A DNA stretch of 64,000 nucleotides from Peptostreptococcus sp. D1 (GCF_900112955.1 NZ_FONP01000001.1:1-64000), one strand, 5' to 3'; shown: positions 25,652 through 35,000, counted from the first letter of the stretch. Notes: a model not told the origin generated them from the sequence alone. Numbers and translations are program-made.

Positions 25652-27451
25652 AATCACAGGTGTACCAACGCTAATCTTTGAGTATAATGATGAAACTTTG
25701 TTTAGTGGAGTATTTATGCAGCCATGTGAGCCAGCAAATAAATATCTAGTTCCGCCAAATGTAGGCTGCCAGTATGCATCATGAATTCCAATGCTTCCAT
25801 TAAACGGCATCCAATACTGTACAGGCGAAGCATATCCAGGTCCTCTAAGAACAACATTTCTCATCTTTGCTCTTAACGTAAATATTCCTGGAGGTGTAGC
25901 CATGCCTCTATTCGGATTTCCTGAAACTATCGGTGTCGAAAGAGTTATTTTTCCATTTTCATACAATTTCATATTTTGCTCCTTAATATTAACAACAACA
26001 TATTTATTACCTATGCTAGTGGCTTTATTAGGAATACTACCAGTGATATAATATGGTGTAACTGAATAAACAGATTCACCCTTTTTCAATAGCTCAATCA
26101 ATCTATCTGTTTCTTTGTTTACATCTAAGCTTATCTTGGATTCACTTGATATCACAACATTATTATTTTTCCAATATGCATAGCTTCCATTATTTGATAC
26201 TGTTCCATTAAATTTTATAGCTCCTAAGAAGCTCTTGATTGATTCTCTATTAAAATCTAATTTATATCCATTGGCTCTATCTATTTCTATCATTGGAAGA
26301 ATATTTTTACCAGTTAGTTTTTTTGAATTACCTTCAAAGCTATATTCTATCTCCATATTTCTATATTTCATTAATTTGTCAAATGCTGTATCCGAATTTT
26401 GGTTTCCTCTATTTGAGATGAAATCAGCAATTTTCGATATATTTTTTTTTATCTTCACACCACCACTTACCTGTACCAAATTAGATACCTTGCTATTTAA
26501 ACCATTCAAAGCATCAAGCTGATCAAAGGTAAATCCATAGCTTGAATTTATCAAAAGAACTGGTCCATAGCTCAGGCTTGATTCTCCGTCAGTAGAATTG
26601 ATGCTTGAAATAATGCCGGCATTAATAAGAACTGAATCTATCAATTTAGAATTATTCCCCATACCATCTTCAGCAATATAGACTGTATCAAAATCACCAA
26701 AGAACCTTTTTATTATTTTTAAGTTAGTGTCTTGTCTGTCAACACCACTGATTCTTTCAACATTTACAACCAGGCTGTCGTATTGCGCTGGTAAACCATT
26801 CGTTCCACCTATTAAATATACCTTCGATACCCCTAAATTATTTATTTCTTCACTTACCTTTGTGTAGGAATTATTGTCGGTAAAAATAATAGGAATGTGC
26901 TGCTTAGCTGCAACTGCACCTGCTCCAGCAGCATCAGGAAGCCCAGTCACCCCATTTACAACAAAGGACTCCTCAAAATTTGATCCCCTGACAGCTTTTA
27001 TTTTCTTTGCAATATTTATTGACGTTTCAACTCGACTATTTCCGGAAATTCTCTCAACAGCATATCCACTTCCCTTTAAGCTCTCTTCGATACCGGAGCT
27101 TATTGAATTTTCCCCTCCAATAATATAAATATTTTGGGGCTGTAGCCTTGAGATTTCTTTTACCGTACTTTCAACATCAAGATTTGTTGAATTGCTCAAC
27201 AAAACCGGTGCATTTATTTCGCTTGCAAGGGGAGCAACAGACAGAGAATCCGCAACAGCGTTTGCATTTACAATAATTACATTTTCACTTCCATTTTTCC
27301 AACCATTTTGAGAAATACTAACAGCAGTTGAAAATCTGTCAGCTCCACTGATATTTTTTACAGATACAGCTTGTGCAAAGGATGTCGTACCAAAGCCTAT
27401 AGCAAGCGAGAATACTGCTAGTATCACCGATTTTTTAAGTAACCTCTTCAT
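25637..27451 (-). CDS. CWB2-repeat L,D-transpeptidase, secreted
   Basis: 604 aa. Signal peptide (about 1-27, ending S-F-A-Q-A), three tandem CWB2 cell-wall-binding repeats (R-F-S-T-A-V, R-V-E-T-S-I, R-Q-D-T-N-L mark the unit starts; about 30-330), a middle Ser/Asn-rich domain, and a C-terminal YkuD L,D-transpeptidase domain with S-H-G-C-I-N. CWB2 repeats bind an anionic wall polymer as in C. difficile surface proteins; YkuD makes 3-3 crosslinks. ATG 27451 has AGGAGG upstream; an earlier in-frame ATG (27514) would block the signal peptide. Confidence 0.93.
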   Translation of the reverse strand: MKRLLKKSVILAVFSLAIGFGTTSFAQAVSVKNISGADRFSTAVSISQNGWKNGSENVIIVNANAVADSLSVAPLASEINAPVLLSNSTNLDVESTVKEISRLQPQNIYIIGGENSISSGIEESLKGSGYAVERISGNSRVETSINIAKKIKAVRGSNFEESFVVNGVTGLPDAAGAGAVAAKQHIPIIFTDNNSYTKVSEEINNLGVSKVYLIGGTNGLPAQYDSLVVNVERISGVDRQDTNLKIIKRFFGDFDTVYIAEDGMGNNSKLIDSVLINAGIISSINSTDGESSLSYGPVLLINSSYGFTFDQLDALNGLNSKVSNLVQVSGGVKIKKNISKIADFISNRGNQNSDTAFDKLMKYRNMEIEYSFEGNSKKLTGKNILPMIEIDRANGYKLDFNRESIKSFLGAIKFNGTVSNNGSYAYWKNNNVVISSESKISLDVNKETDRLIELLKKGESVYSVTPYYITGSIPNKATSIGNKYVVVNIKEQNMKLYENGKITLSTPIVSGNPNRGMATPPGIFTLRAKMRNVVLRGPGYASPVQYWMPFNGSIGIHDAYWQPTFGGTRYLFAGSHGCINTPLNKVSSLYSKISVGTPVIVVRY

Positions 27452-27760
27452 AATAAATCCTCCTAAATAAAAAAGCAAATAATATTCCTTAAGAATAGTA
27501 TATATGCTTTTCAACCTTCTAACAACTACTAATACGTTACAAATACAACCATTAATTCGATGTGTATTTATTACATTTTTGTTATAAAAAAAGTCTTTCC
27601 TTTGTATTTATACACTCAATATAATTCATATTAGCTCAGTCAATTTTTTGCTCTAAAATCATATTTCTTTCAATTTTACAGTTCAATTAATTTTTAAGAT
27701 TTCTACCATTGAAAATATGGTAAAATATATAGTAACTTATTTAGCAAGGGAGGAAAATAT
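27452..27760. other. Divergent promoter region, L,D-transpeptidase / thyA
   Basis: 309 bases, AT-rich, between two divergent genes. It must hold both promoters, but no box pair is clear enough to assign. An inverted repeat TACCAT-n7-ATGGTA lies at about 27702-27720, upstream of thyA. No gene seen. Confidence 0.4.
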
Positions 27761-28594
27761 ATGACAATAGCAGATAATAATTTCAAAAAACTTTGTGAGG
27801 ATATATTAAATAGCGGAAACAGCACTATTGGTGAAAAGGTAAGACCTAAATATACTGATGGTACACCTTCACACACATATTTTGTGAATCAAGTTTTCGA
27901 AAAGTATGATTTATCAAAGGGGGAGCTACCAATAGTAACTCTAAGACAGGTCGCTTGGAAATCTGGAATAAAGGAGGTTCTTTGGATTTATCAAGACCAA
28001 AGCAATGACTTGGAGCTTCTTAAAAACAAATATGGAATAACCTGGTGGGATGAATGGGATATTGGTGACAGAACTATTGGTCAGAGATACGGAGCAACTG
28101 TAAAAAAATATGATTTGATGAATAATCTATTAGAAAACCTAAAAAACCAGCCATTTGGTAGAAGACACATCATCAATCTTTATCAGGAATCAGATCTTCA
28201 AGCTTCAAAAGGATTATTCCCTTGTGCTATGGAAACTCAATGGAGCGTTAGAGATTGCTATCTTGATATGACATTGATTCAAAGATCATCCGATGTGCCA
28301 GTTGCCAATTCAATAAACAAAATTCAATATGTGGCTTTGCAGATGATGGTGGCAAGGCATGTTGGACTTGAGGCAGGAGTATTTTGTCACTATGTAAACA
28401 ATGCTCACATTTATGATAGACACATCGATCAGGTAAAGGAAATAATTTCAAGAGAATCACAGCAAAATCACGAAAGGATTAGGTTGATTCTTAACCCTGA
28501 AAAAAAAGATTTCTACTCTTTCACAATCGACGATTTTGTGCTGGAAGGATACAATCCAATTAAGCCAAATCTGAAATTTGAAATGGCGATATAG
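27761..28594 (+). CDS. thyA: Thymidylate synthase
   Basis: 277 aa. R-P-K-Y-T-D-G-T-P-S-H near the N-terminus, R-Q-V-A-W-K-S-G-I-K-E, G-Q-R-Y-G, R-R-H-I-I-N-L (phosphate site), the catalytic Cys in L-F-P-C-A-M-E-T-Q-W, R-S-S-D-V-P-V-A-N-S-I-N (dUMP site) and Y-V-N-N-A-H-I-Y. It makes dTMP from dUMP and methylene-THF. The residue after the catalytic Cys is Ala rather than the usual His of E. coli-type enzymes. GGGAGG precedes the ATG. Confidence 0.95.
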   Translation: MTIADNNFKKLCEDILNSGNSTIGEKVRPKYTDGTPSHTYFVNQVFEKYDLSKGELPIVTLRQVAWKSGIKEVLWIYQDQSNDLELLKNKYGITWWDEWDIGDRTIGQRYGATVKKYDLMNNLLENLKNQPFGRRHIINLYQESDLQASKGLFPCAMETQWSVRDCYLDMTLIQRSSDVPVANSINKIQYVALQMMVARHVGLEAGVFCHYVNNAHIYDRHIDQVKEIISRESQQNHERIRLILNPEKKDFYSFTIDDFVLEGYNPIKPNLKFEMAI

Positions 28595-28603
28595 GAGGTA
28601 TTG

Positions 28604-29107
28604 ATGATAGAAAATTTATATGCAATAGTAGCAATGACCGAAAAAACGAATGCAATAGGAAAAGCTGGCGATATGCTTTATTATCTAAAGGATGATTTAA
28701 AGTATTTTAAATCAACTACTGAAAACAATACAATAGTTTGTGGAAGAAAAACATATTTCAGTTTTCCAAAAAGACCTCTTCCAAACAGAAAAAATATCGT
28801 TTTAACTAGAAGTGATTCAGTATTTGATGGAGCCTATACTATGCGTAGTAAGGAAGAAATTATTGAATATGCAAAAAACAATCCCGACGAAAAAATATTT
28901 ATTTGTGGTGGTGACAACATTTATAAGCAATTTATGGATGACGTTTCAAAGCTATATGTCACAAGTATAGCTGAAGAAAAAAAGGTCGATGCGGACAGCT
29001 TTTTCCCAGAAATTCTCGAAGAAAAATGGATTCTAACTAGTGAATCAGAATATATATGTACTAATAATACACCAAAATATAAATTTTTAATATATGATAG
29101 AATATAA
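28604..29107 (+). CDS. folA: Dihydrofolate reductase
   Basis: 167 aa. A-I-V-A-M-T-E-K-T-N-A-I-G-K-A-G, D-L-K-Y-F-K (the Asp/Glu-type folate region), G-R-K-T-Y-F-S-F-P and I-F-I-C-G-G-D-N-I-Y. It regenerates THF from the DHF made by ThyA, so the pair is a functional unit. GGAGG lies five bases before ATG 28604; a TTG codon just upstream is too close. Only nine bases follow thyA. Confidence 0.95.
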   Translation: MIENLYAIVAMTEKTNAIGKAGDMLYYLKDDLKYFKSTTENNTIVCGRKTYFSFPKRPLPNRKNIVLTRSDSVFDGAYTMRSKEEIIEYAKNNPDEKIFICGGDNIYKQFMDDVSKLYVTSIAEEKKVDADSFFPEILEEKWILTSESEYICTNNTPKYKFLIYDRI

Positions 29108-29130
29108 TAAAGGTAACTGATTCAAAAATA

Positions 29131-29207
29131 AGCTCTATGCAAGAAAAAGTATCCCGCATTCTTAAAGCACAAAAATAATGCTTGGATACTTTTTCTTGCA
29201 TAGAGCT
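29131..29207. terminator. 24-bp perfect-stem terminator, copy 1 of a conserved hairpin repeat
   Basis: Perfect 24-bp arms (29131-29154 and 29184-29207) enclose a loop region with CGCATTCTTAAAGCACAAAA and AATGCTT. It lies between convergent folA and the ABC ATPase gene. The inner ~45 bases recur at 34017-34065. Confidence 0.85.
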
Positions 29208-29318
29208 ATTTCCTAAATATAATTTCAATACTCTTGTTCTATCGAGCATCATTTATTGATTAAATCCTGTTATGCATTATATTTAATTTATTACTCACCC
29301 AGATCAAAATTCTACAAT

Positions 29319-30515
29319 TTATGCATAAATTCTTTTCTTTGTTATTCTATCGAAAAGATGAATTTTAGATAAATCAAAAGTGACATCACAAAAATCTCCT
29401 AATCTTATATCTGTATCAGAGCCCGTTCTTATTATTATCTCTTCATTTTTATTATAAAGGCTATTATTAGGGTCATTATATAAATTAAACTCTAAGCTTA
29501 AATCTTCTTTGATATTCTTAGATGGGCTCTCGTTATCAAAGCTTTCATCTTTGTTATCAATACATTTATTTTTTATTTTTTTAACAGCTTTTAAGGTTAT
29601 TATTTTTTCGTTCCCTAAATTTTCAATCAAGTCTACTATAAAAGAATCTCCTTCCCTTATGAATATATGCTCAGGACGTATACCAAATACTGTATTATCA
29701 ATTTCTATCTTACTTATATCAATATTTTCTCTCAAAAAACTTTCTATCAAAATAGAAATTATATTTCTATATCCTGTATCTATACTCATTATATTCATCT
29801 GTGGAGATCCTATAAAAGCTGCAACGAAAATATTTTCAGGCTTATCATACAAATCATTTGGTGTACCTTTTTGTATTATATTACCATTATTCATCAAAAC
29901 TATATTAGTAGCCATAGTCATTGCCTCAACTTGATCATGAGTTACATATACTGTAGTCGTTTTGAGTTGTCTATACAATTTCATTATTTCTGACCTCGTC
30001 TGAACCCTTAATTTTGAATCTAAATTTGATAAAGGCTCATCCATTAAAAACACCCTTGGATTTCTTATCATAGCTCTAGCTAAAGCAACTCTTTGCATCT
30101 GACCTCCTGATAATTGACGTGGTTTTCTATTTAATAAGTCTTCTATCTGCAATATTCTTGCCACCTCATCAACTCTTCTATCTATTTCACTTCTATCTAT
30201 TTTTTTCAAAATCAAATTTATGGCAATATTTTTATAAACTGTCATATGGGGATAAAGTGCATAATTCTGAAAAACCATGGCTATATCCCTGTCTTTAGGT
30301 GCTTTATCATTTACTAATTCATCATCCATATATATTTCCCCAGATGTAAGCTCCTCTAAACCTGCTAAAATTCTCAATAATGTTGATTTTCCACATCCAG
30401 AGGGTCCCAACAATACCAAAAATTCTCCATCATCAATATCTAAATTAAAATTTTCTATTATATTATTTTTTCCATCATATGATTTTGTGATATTTCTAAA
30501 TTTAATTCCTCTCAT
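29319..30515 (-). CDS. Carbohydrate ABC transporter ATPase, MalK/UgpC type
   Basis: 398 aa. Walker A G-P-S-G-C-G-K-S-T (about 38), signature L-S-G-G-Q-M-Q-R, Walker B V-F-L-M-D-E-P, H-loop V-T-H-D. The C-terminal TOBE region (from about 235) is longer than usual, with a Ser/Asp/Asn-rich insertion. It energises sugar uptake of the CUT1 class. It is divergent from the binding protein and permease genes and shares their 300-base control region. AGAGG precedes the ATG. Confidence 0.92.
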   Translation of the reverse strand: MRGIKFRNITKSYDGKNNIIENFNLDIDDGEFLVLLGPSGCGKSTLLRILAGLEELTSGEIYMDDELVNDKAPKDRDIAMVFQNYALYPHMTVYKNIAINLILKKIDRSEIDRRVDEVARILQIEDLLNRKPRQLSGGQMQRVALARAMIRNPRVFLMDEPLSNLDSKLRVQTRSEIMKLYRQLKTTTVYVTHDQVEAMTMATNIVLMNNGNIIQKGTPNDLYDKPENIFVAAFIGSPQMNIMSIDTGYRNIISILIESFLRENIDISKIEIDNTVFGIRPEHIFIREGDSFIVDLIENLGNEKIITLKAVKKIKNKCIDNKDESFDNESPSKNIKEDLSLEFNLYNDPNNSLYNKNEEIIIRTGSDTDIRLGDFCDVTFDLSKIHLFDRITKKRIYA

Positions 30516-30674
30516 AATTTTTTCCTCTTTACGATATTTATTAATTATTTTTTTCGCTTCTACACTTATATTCTATATATTATATCGTTTTTTATTGAGC
30601 AATTACTATAAAATCAAGTTCTTTATAGAAAAAAACTATATTCTATATTTTCAGTTATTGTTTTTATTAATACA

Positions 30675-30691
30675 ACTATTCATAGAATAGT
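30675..30691. promoter_or_regulatory. Candidate operator between the ABC ATPase and binding protein
   Basis: Perfect palindrome ACTATTC-ATA-GAATAGT, eight bases upstream of the -35 box of the binding-protein promoter. It is suitable for a dimeric repressor or activator; no sugar regulator gene is adjacent. Confidence 0.4.
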
Positions 30692-30698
30692 ATTTTAC

Positions 30699-30728
30699 TT
30701 TACACTGCAATATACTTAATGCTATACT
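30699..30728 (+). promoter_or_regulatory. Promoter of the ABC binding-protein operon
   Basis: TTTACA (30699-30704), an 18-base spacer, TATACT (30723-30728), 85 bases before the start codon. Confidence 0.55.
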
Positions 30729-30813
30729 TGTCTAAATAAATATATTAGAATATATTAGTTGTGCCAATAATATATCAAAATCACAAAATAGATTTATCCA
30801 AAGGAGAAGCAAA

Positions 30814-32085
30814 ATGGTAAAAAGAATATCTAGTTTATTGTTATCCGGTGCTCTTACCCTCGTCCTGTTAGCAGGCTGTTCACCGAAACAAGAAAAGTCA
30901 GAATCCAGTAAAACGAGCGACAGAAAGGAAATCACTCTAATGATTCCTGAATGGGGTGTCCCATCAGACGAAATGCTTGCTGAATTTAAAAAAGAATCTG
31001 GAATTACAGTAAAGGTCCTTCCTACTGCCTGGGATGATATTAAGAACAAGGTATCCATTGCATCTGCAGCAAAAAAAGCACCCGCTGACGTTATAGAGGT
31101 TGACTGGTCTTGGTCTGGTGAATTTAAAACAGCTGGTTGGTTGGAAAAGCTTGATGTAGACTCAGAAACTCAAAAAGACATACCTTCTATTTCATACTTT
31201 AAATTCGGAAATGATATTTATTCTATCCCTTATGCAAATGGATTGAGACTGGCTTATATGAATAAAGAAATGATGGATAAAGCTGGTATTTCTGAGGTTC
31301 CAAAGAATTGGAGTGATATGGAATCAGCAATGAAAAAACTAAAAGCTTCCAAGGTGTCTGAATACCCTTATCTATTCCCTCTTCATGCAGAAGAGAAAAC
31401 TACTACATCTTTCTTAACACTTGCATATACTAGAAATGGAAAAGTTTTTAACAATGATGATACATTAAATAAGGAAAGTGTACTTGATACATTAAAAACA
31501 ATTGACAGATATGTAAAAGAAGGATATATAACACCTGACAGCGTATCTAAACCAGGAATAGATACATTTAGAGGTATAAACAATGCAGATGGCGCTTTCT
31601 TGCTTGGTCCAACATCCTTTATAACAAGCTCGAATGATCCAAAGGTTTCAAAAGTTGTTGGTAAAATTACAGTTATACCTATGCCTTCAATAGATGGTCC
31701 GGCAAAAAATACTATTTCATTTACTGAAGCAGTTGGAATTTCTACTTTCTCTGAAAATAAAGAATCAGCAAAAAAATTTGTTGAATGGTTTTCTAGACCA
31801 GAAACACAGCTGGCATTAAATAAAGCAATAAATAATACGCCAACTAGAACAAGTGTAATAGAAAAAATGGTAAAAGATGGTATTATTAAAACTCCTGGCT
31901 CTATAGTAGAACAGTCTAAGATAGTAAATACACCTTTCCCAAATGGAGTTCCTAAATACTATACTGAGATGAGTACTGAAATATTTAACATTATTAATCA
32001 GTTAGGAAAAGGAAATTTAACTCCTGAAAAGGCCACTGATACTATGGTTGAAAAGGTTCAGAAATTGATTGATGAGAGAAAATAA
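30814..32085 (+). CDS. ABC transporter sugar-binding lipoprotein
   Basis: 423 aa. Lipoprotein signal with lipobox L-L-A-G-C (Cys about 23), then a cluster B (CUT1) binding-protein fold: P-A-D-V-I-E-V-D-W-S-W-S, I-P-Y-A-N-G-L-R-L-A-Y-M-N, K-K-F-V-E-W-F-S-R-P-E-T-Q. It binds the sugar outside the membrane for the two permeases. The ligand is not deducible. AAAGGAG precedes the ATG. A terminator follows, which would lower permease expression relative to the binding protein. Confidence 0.92.
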   Translation: MVKRISSLLLSGALTLVLLAGCSPKQEKSESSKTSDRKEITLMIPEWGVPSDEMLAEFKKESGITVKVLPTAWDDIKNKVSIASAAKKAPADVIEVDWSWSGEFKTAGWLEKLDVDSETQKDIPSISYFKFGNDIYSIPYANGLRLAYMNKEMMDKAGISEVPKNWSDMESAMKKLKASKVSEYPYLFPLHAEEKTTTSFLTLAYTRNGKVFNNDDTLNKESVLDTLKTIDRYVKEGYITPDSVSKPGIDTFRGINNADGAFLLGPTSFITSSNDPKVSKVVGKITVIPMPSIDGPAKNTISFTEAVGISTFSENKESAKKFVEWFSRPETQLALNKAINNTPTRTSVIEKMVKDGIIKTPGSIVEQSKIVNTPFPNGVPKYYTEMSTEIFNIINQLGKGNLTPEKATDTMVEKVQKLIDERK

Positions 32086-32158
32086 TCTAAATTTATAGTT
32101 TATATAAAAAATTTATTATTAAAATAAATATAAAGCTTTAAGCTAAATCGATAGTGCT

Positions 32159-32198
32159 AAGGTCGAGGTATCGAAAACAATGGTTGCCTCGACTTTTT
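32159..32198 (+). terminator. Intra-operon terminator after the binding-protein gene
   Basis: GTCGAGG / CCTCGAC stem (32162-32168 and 32187-32193) followed by TTTTT. Its position between binding protein and permeases suggests partial termination. Confidence 0.7.
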
Positions 32199-32245
32199 GA
32201 ATTTATATTTGAGCTACACTAATCTAAGGAGATGCAAATGACAGT

Positions 32246-33118
32246 ATGAAAAATAAGAAAATAAAAACACCTTTTTTACTACTTATACCTTGTATCTTAA
32301 TAATGGTTTTTTCAGTATTTTTTCCTGTTATAACCACTTTTGGATACAGTTTAAAATATTTCAAATTAACAGAGCCAGGTAGCGAAAAATTCATCGGACT
32401 TAAAAATTTTCAAAATGTTATATTAAGCTCTGATTTCCATAATTCGCTATTAAATAGCTTTATTGTTTTAGCATTGGTAATGATTTTGGGTCTTATAATA
32501 AGCTTAGTAATTGCACTAATACTGAATAAAAAAAATTTTATAACACCTTTTCTCACTGCAATTGTAATTGTTCCATGGGCACTCCCTCCTATAGTCAATG
32601 GTATAATGTGGAAATTTATATTTTTCCCTGGATATGGTGTAATGAATCAAATATTACTCAAAATAGGATTGATAAATTCACCTATATCTTGGATCAATGA
32701 AAGAGGACTTTTTTTATTTGTAGTTTCCATTGTAATTATATGGAGAATTGTACCTTTTTCATCAATTGTAATACTTGCCAACCTTCAAAATATACCAAAT
32801 GCTTATTATGAATCTATTTATTTGGAAGGCAGTACAAGATTTCAAGCTTTTATAAATATAACTCTTCCACTAATAATTCCATCATTAGGAGTAGTTTTGA
32901 TAAATCTTACTACAACTGCAATAAATGTATTTGATGAAGTAATCGCTTTATCTGGTTATCAGTTCGAAAACCAAACATTGCTAGTCTATAATTACTCAAA
33001 TACATTCAGTTTTTTAGATTTTGGTTACGGAAGTTCAGTTTCATATGTAATTATGTTATTGACTGGTATTTTAGGTTATTTATATGTGAAGAACATGACT
33101 GTTGAAAGGGTATATTAA
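32246..33118 (+). CDS. Carbohydrate ABC transporter permease 1 (MalF-like)
   Basis: 290 aa, six membrane segments. The EAA loop reads Y-Y-E-S-I-Y-L-E-G-S-T-R-F-Q-A-F-I-N-I-T-L-P (about 193-214), where the ATPase docks. AAGGAG is 14 bases from this ATG but six from an ATG at 32238 that encodes only three codons before a stop overlapping this start; translation may reinitiate. It overlaps the next permease's upstream region. Confidence 0.9.
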   Translation: MKNKKIKTPFLLLIPCILIMVFSVFFPVITTFGYSLKYFKLTEPGSEKFIGLKNFQNVILSSDFHNSLLNSFIVLALVMILGLIISLVIALILNKKNFITPFLTAIVIVPWALPPIVNGIMWKFIFFPGYGVMNQILLKIGLINSPISWINERGLFLFVVSIVIIWRIVPFSSIVILANLQNIPNAYYESIYLEGSTRFQAFINITLPLIIPSLGVVLINLTTTAINVFDEVIALSGYQFENQTLLVYNYSNTFSFLDFGYGSSVSYVIMLLTGILGYLYVKNMTVERVY

Positions 33119-33119
33119 T

Positions 33120-33962
33120 ATGAAATTAAAAAATAATAAAATTTTATACTATTTAGCCGTTATTATAATAATATTTTTTTGCTTAGGTCCTATTTTTTGG
33201 TGTTTTCTTATAAGCCTAACACCTGAGTCTGAGCTGCTTAAAATGAGCAGAAATATTTTACCAAGCTCAATTATTTTTGATAACTATAAATTGCTATTCG
33301 ATCCCAATACAAGAGAACACCAAACTACATTTATTGGACTATACAACAGTATGAGAATTTCTCTAATAACATTAGCAATCGGAATTCCCATATCAATTAT
33401 AACAGCATATTCACTGGCGAGATATGAATTTAAATTCAAAAAAATTTTTATAAACCTTCTATTACTTACAGTAGTTATACCAGTTTTTACAACTATTATA
33501 CCAGTTTATAATATTTTTAGAAATTTAAACATGATTGATAGTATATTTTGGACATCAATTATATATATTTCAGCATTTTTACCGCTTAATACTTGGATAA
33601 TAATGAATTATATAAAAGAGCTTCCCAAAGAATTATGGCAAGCGGCAGCTATGGATGGATTTAGTGAAAAACAAATATTTATTAAAATAGTCCTTCCTCT
33701 TTCCACACCTATTATAATTACCACTACTTTGATTATGTTTCTAATGGCTTGGAAACAGTACATAATACCTACCATTTTAATATCTTCGTATGAATATAAA
33801 CCACTTACTATGGTGATGTCGGAATTCATGACTAGATATCAAATTAACTATGGAATCATAGCCGGAGTTGGTATATTATCGATAATACCGCCCGCTGTCT
33901 TTGCTATAATATTCAGAAAATTTCTGATATCTGGTTTAACATCAGGCTCTATTAAGCATTAG
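33120..33962 (+). CDS. Carbohydrate ABC transporter permease 2 (MalG-like)
   Basis: 280 aa, six membrane segments. EAA loop L-W-Q-A-A-A-M-D-G-F-S-E-K-Q-I-F-I-K-I-V-L-P. ATG 33120 follows AAAGGG by nine bases and starts right after the stop of permease 1; an in-frame TTG at 33102 lies inside that gene and is not chosen. Last gene of the plus-strand operon. Confidence 0.9.
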   Translation: MKLKNNKILYYLAVIIIIFFCLGPIFWCFLISLTPESELLKMSRNILPSSIIFDNYKLLFDPNTREHQTTFIGLYNSMRISLITLAIGIPISIITAYSLARYEFKFKKIFINLLLLTVVIPVFTTIIPVYNIFRNLNMIDSIFWTSIIYISAFLPLNTWIIMNYIKELPKELWQAAAMDGFSEKQIFIKIVLPLSTPIIITTTLIMFLMAWKQYIIPTILISSYEYKPLTMVMSEFMTRYQINYGIIAGVGILSIIPPAVFAIIFRKFLISGLTSGSIKH

Positions 33963-34016
33963 ATTTTAAGCTTATAAAATAAAAAAACATAAGTATGTAG
34001 AATTTTTTTGTAAAAG

Positions 34017-34065
34017 GTATCCCGCATTCTTAAAGCACAAAAATGAATGCTTGGATACTTTTTTT
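34017..34065. repeat. Conserved hairpin repeat, copy 2 (terminator)
   Basis: GTATCC-CGCATTCTTAAAGCACAAAA-ATGAATGCTT-GGATAC then TTTTTTT. It matches copy 1 at 29149-29195 in stem and loop with one inserted base, while the outer arms differ. Again it lies between convergent genes. Confidence 0.85.
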
Positions 34066-34134
34066 GCACGTTGCTTACCAATAGCATCAAGTATTAGTTC
34101 TTCTGATATATCTCCATTTATATTGTATACTGCT

Positions 34135-34821
34135 TCAAAGCAATGATTTCAGATATTCTTTATCTAAAACTCTAATATTTTTTCTGTTAAATTGGATTAT
34201 TCCATCCTTATCTAGCTGAACAAGCTCCTGATTTAGACTGCTTCTATTAACATGAAGCATATCTGCAAGAACCTCTTGTGAATTTGGTATCTCAATTAGT
34301 TCGTCTGAATTATTCATATATATTAGCCAGTAACTCAGCCTTTCAATAACTTTTCTATACTGCACTCCTCTCAACAAAACCTTGCTGTAGCAATTATACT
34401 TAGCAACAAACTGCAAAATATTTTTTAAAAACACAGGATCCTTGTCAATAATTTCCTTCAGCTCATCGACTGGAAGCCACACAACTCTAGATTTTTTAAG
34501 AGCCAATACATTGAAGAAATAGTTTTTTACACCGCCGTAGATTAAATAAAACGGAAAAGCATCTCCTGCAAAATAATATGATGAATGTTGTTCTCTTGCA
34601 AAGAAATACGAAGAATTTAATTCCTTCCCTGATGATGTATATTCGGTTGATTTCAAAACACCTTCAATAATTATTGCGAAATGCTCAATTTCCTGTCCTT
34701 CTCTAATTATCATAGTGTTTGAATCATAAGTCACTTCTTTCTTGTTCAATTTCTCAATAGCATTTTTCGACTCCTCCGAAATTCCTCTAAAAATACTTCT
34801 ATCCCAAAATGTATTATCCAT
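34135..34821 (-). CDS. Crp/Fnr-family transcriptional regulator
   Basis: 228 aa. N-terminal cyclic-nucleotide-type beta roll (I-R-E-G-Q-E-I-E-H-F-A-I-I-I-E-G-V-L-K), long dimer helix, C-terminal winged helix with S-Q-E-V-L-A-D-M-L-H-V-N-R-S-S-L-N-Q-E-L as recognition helix. It has only a lone central Cys, so no FNR-type Fe-S cluster is expected; the effector is unknown. ATG 34821 has GGAGG seven bases upstream. It could regulate either neighbour, the ABC operon or the grd operon; that is not shown. Confidence 0.88.
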   Translation of the reverse strand: MDNTFWDRSIFRGISEESKNAIEKLNKKEVTYDSNTMIIREGQEIEHFAIIIEGVLKSTEYTSSGKELNSSYFFAREQHSSYYFAGDAFPFYLIYGGVKNYFFNVLALKKSRVVWLPVDELKEIIDKDPVFLKNILQFVAKYNCYSKVLLRGVQYRKVIERLSYWLIYMNNSDELIEIPNSQEVLADMLHVNRSSLNQELVQLDKDGIIQFNRKNIRVLDKEYLKSLL

Positions 34822-35000
34822 TCGCATTCCTCCAAAAATATCCTTATTTCATACTATCACCTACAAGAGATAAACGTATCAATATCGTAAATATCTATAC
34901 TAAATACTGTTAAATATAGATTATCTATATTATAACATAGAAACTAACTCATTTACAAAATAAAAAACACTTAACACCCAACTTTATAAAAAAATGAAAA

